Below, one piece after another: positions 25,554-27,324 of a stretch of DNA of 27,324 nt. The position numbers and the translations under genes were made by a program. Origin of the DNA: JANQRV01 sp964533785 (GTDB taxonomy: Bacteria; Bacteroidota; Bacteroidia; Chitinophagales; Saprospiraceae); assembly GCA_964533785.1 (NCBI GenBank), contig CAZHNG010000044.1, positions 1-27,324 of the forward strand, in the 5' to 3' direction. Positions within the stretch are counted from its first letter, which is position 1; each line of letters begins with the position of its first letter. The notes beneath the pieces were generated by a model that was given only the letters and a program-made list of their open reading frames with translations, had not been told where the DNA came from and searched no databases.

Positions 25554-25606
25554 AGGTGTACTAAGCAACGACGTTGCTCCGAGCAACGTCGTTGCTTAGT
25601 ACACCT
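25554..25606. repeat. 53-bp near-perfect palindrome
   Basis: The arms 25554-25579 and 25581-25606 are perfect 26-bp reverse complements around a single base at 25580. Each arm contains a smaller palindrome, GCAACGACGTTGC or its complement, so the DNA can form either one long or two short hairpins. It lies in the 280-bp gap between two divergent genes, upstream of both, so a terminator role is unlikely. Confidence 0.9.
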
Positions 25607-25726
25607 AACACCTCACCTAATCCACCCAACTGACGCCCCCCGGACATTTTCGAAAACCCAGTATTCACGAGCCTTTCACTCGTTGTGATACATTTGCAAT
25701 ACTTCCGTGATCCTCTTGCAATACCT

Positions 25727-25776
25727 CAATATTAATATTGTACAGATCGAAATTTTCACAAAACAATATTAATATC
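25727..25776. promoter_or_regulatory. Repeated AT-rich palindrome upstream of the Spondin_N gene
   Basis: CAATATTAATATTG (25727-25740) is a perfect 14-bp palindrome, and its first 12 bases recur at 25764-25775, ending just before the ATG. A second pair, TTGCAATAC, occurs at about 25694 and 25717. These could be operator half-sites or simple AT-rich repeats. The rest of this divergent gap holds the palindrome listed separately. Confidence 0.35.
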
Positions 25777-27324
25777 ATGAGGTCAATTATTTACCTATTT
25801 ACTTTTTTACTTTCTTTTGGAAGTATCCTTATGCTTAATGCGCAACCTACTTTTTTTAAAGTTAAGGTCGAGAACGTAGGCCAGGCTTTTCCATTCACCG
25901 AAAGTGGGGTTTTCAATACCCCCGTAGGTTCAGATGCGCCCGGACCATTGTTACCTGGGGGAGCCTACGAATTTAATTTTGATGCTGCACCGGGTAGTTA
26001 CCTTTCTTTTGCTACGATGTTCGTGCAGTCAAATGATTTATTTTACGCACCTTCTGAGGCCGGAATTAGTTTATACGACGATATGGGTAATCCGGTGACG
26101 GGAGATTTGACTAGCCAATTGCTGTTATGGGATTCCGGTACCGAAATCAACCAAGTACCCGGAGAAGGAGCCGATCAAGCGCCTCGACAAAGCGGCCCGG
26201 ATGCCGGAGCTGAAGATCCCGATAACACGGTAAGGGTAGTTAATGACGAATTTGCTTACCCCGAAGCGGAAGAAGTGATCCGATTTACCTTAACGCATAA
26301 TGGAGGAACCTCCTTTTCAGCTACTATCGAAAATGTTTCTACTTCAGAGACTTTAATGCTCAGCGATGGTTCTACCGTAGCCATTCCGCTTGCACCAGGG
26401 GTATTTGTAGTACATACGGATCCGGCACCATTGTTTTCAGAAGGTATGCCAGATCGTGGTGAAGGATTAGAGGCCATCGCTGAAGACGGCGATGCCAGTC
26501 AGTTATTAGAAGTAGTGCAAGCTCAAACGGGGGTAACGGCAATTTTATCTCCTGGTGTTTTTGTAGTACATGCAGATGATGACCCCATATTTACCGTTGG
26601 AGAGATGGATAGAGGAGAAGGATTAGCAGCTATCGCCGAAGATGGCAATCCTGGTATGTTGGCGGCAGTACTGGCGGAATCTGCAACAATGACCGGCGGT
26701 GCCTTTGCCGTTCCTGTTGGTGGTAGTGGTCCCGCTCCGGTATTGCCGGGAGGCGCTTATGAGTTTGTAATAGCTTCCGGTCCTACGGGCAAATTATCCC
26801 TTGCAACCATGTTCGTACAATCCAACGACCTGTTTTACGCACCCGGCGGAATGGGCATTGCCTTGTTTAACGAGGATGGAATACCCGTAGAGGGAGATGT
26901 TACCGATCAGGTAGATTTGTGGGATGTGGGATCGGAGTTGAACGAAATTCCAGGCATTGGTTTAAACCAGGCACCCCGGCAAAGTGGTCCGGATACGGGC
27001 GAGGCAGATCCAGATAATACCGTGCGACTGGTAAACGATTCCTTTATGTATCCCGATGATGAATCGGTTATACGTATAACCTTAGAGCCTATTGAAAGTA
27101 CTCAATTTACCGTAAGAGTGGAGAATGTATCCACTGCCAGTACCTTATCTACGGGAGACGGTAATACTGTTCCGGTACCGCTTTCTCCTGGAGTATGGGC
27201 CTTGCACAGTTCGCCGGCGCCATTATTCACTGTGGGTGCACCTGACCGTGGTTTTGGTTTGGAAGGGATAGCCGAAGATGGAGATGCTGCTATGTTGAAT
27301 ACTATTCTAGCCGGTAAAATGGGC
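25777..27324 (+). CDS. Secreted protein with tandem Spondin_N-like domains (incomplete at window end)
   Basis: The frame is open from ATG 25777 to the last base, 516 codons, with no stop, so the C-terminus lies outside the window. A signal peptide (MRSIIYLFTFLLSFGSILML, cleavage after NAQ) precedes two Spondin_N-like units, about nt 25860-26500 and 26695-27324. Each has LPGGAYEF, a SFATMFVQSNDLFYAP-type string, a W-D-(S/V)-G-(T/S)-E segment, DQAPRQSGPD and DPDNTVR. Three copies of SPGV...H...PxFT.G..DRGxGLxxIAEDG appear near 26390, 26547 and 27185. Spondin_N domains in animals mediate extracellular-matrix contacts; bacterial members are secreted and uncharacterised. A type IX sorting domain may follow beyond the window. 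Confidence 0.88.
   Translation, partial: MRSIIYLFTFLLSFGSILMLNAQPTFFKVKVENVGQAFPFTESGVFNTPVGSDAPGPLLPGGAYEFNFDAAPGSYLSFATMFVQSNDLFYAPSEAGISLYDDMGNPVTGDLTSQLLLWDSGTEINQVPGEGADQAPRQSGPDAGAEDPDNTVRVVNDEFAYPEAEEVIRFTLTHNGGTSFSATIENVSTSETLMLSDGSTVAIPLAPGVFVVHTDPAPLFSEGMPDRGEGLEAIAEDGDASQLLEVVQAQTGVTAILSPGVFVVHADDDPIFTVGEMDRGEGLAAIAEDGNPGMLAAVLAESATMTGGAFAVPVGGSGPAPVLPGGAYEFVIASGPTGKLSLATMFVQSNDLFYAPGGMGIALFNEDGIPVEGDVTDQVDLWDVGSELNEIPGIGLNQAPRQSGPDTGEADPDNTVRLVNDSFMYPDDESVIRITLEPIESTQFTVRVENVSTASTLSTGDGNTVPVPLSPGVWALHSSPAPLFTVGAPDRGFGLEGIAEDGDAAMLNTILAGKMG

Overview
The window comes from a member of the Bacteroidota, most likely a marine or freshwater Saprospiria/Lewinella-like organism. This placement rests on family content: a SusC/SusD pair, a FecR anti-sigma factor with a DUF4974-type C-terminus, a type IX secretion sorting domain, a DUF5916 outer-membrane protein, and CHRD and Spondin_N secreted proteins. 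It is inference, because no rRNA or other marker gene is present.

Region 1 (about 1-12,762, plus the minus-strand gene at 13,209-14,129) looks like a sugar-acid utilisation locus. An ECF sigma factor (minus strand) sits head-to-head with a FecR-type anti-sigma factor. Next come a SusC-type TonB-dependent transporter with an N-terminal STN signalling domain and a SusD-like lipoprotein. A UxuA-type mannonate dehydratase follows, with a twin-arginine signal and a lipobox, then an enolase-superfamily glucarate dehydratase, a GntP-family sugar-acid permease, an exported RraA-family protein and, convergently, 5-dehydro-4-deoxyglucarate dehydratase. There are no glycoside hydrolases or polysaccharide lyases. 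The simplest reading is uptake of a small acidic sugar (an aldarate, uronate derivative or acidic oligomer) across the outer membrane under sigma/anti-sigma control, entry into the cytoplasm by GntP, and dehydration of glucarate to 5-dehydro-4-deoxyglucarate and then to 2,5-dioxopentanoate. The last step, 2,5-dioxopentanoate dehydrogenase, is not in the window.

Region 2 (about 14,300-19,480) is mixed: an MRJP/yellow-family beta-propeller protein, a 28-codon signal-peptide-only ORF overlapping its stop, an MsbA-like ABC exporter, an unrecognised 192-aa protein, a small DUF6567-like lipoprotein, and a TPR gene broken by several frameshifts.

Region 3 (19,512-27,324) encodes surface or secreted proteins: a six-CHRD-domain protein with a lamin-tail-like N-terminus and a type IX sorting C-terminus, a DUF5916/CBM9-like outer-membrane protein (minus strand), and a protein with two Spondin_N-like domains whose reading frame is still open at the window end.

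The intergenic DNA is rich in small structured repeats. There are two MITE-like elements (12,828-13,073 and 23,113-23,302) with the same ends but different central hairpins. One of them carries a nested 129-bp element with perfect 12-bp inverted ends and a 4-bp target duplication; the other copy approximates the empty site. A short-unit array that can fold on itself lies upstream of gntP (10,021-10,238), and its downstream module recurs at 106-171. A near-perfect 53-bp palindrome lies between two divergent genes (25,554-25,606).
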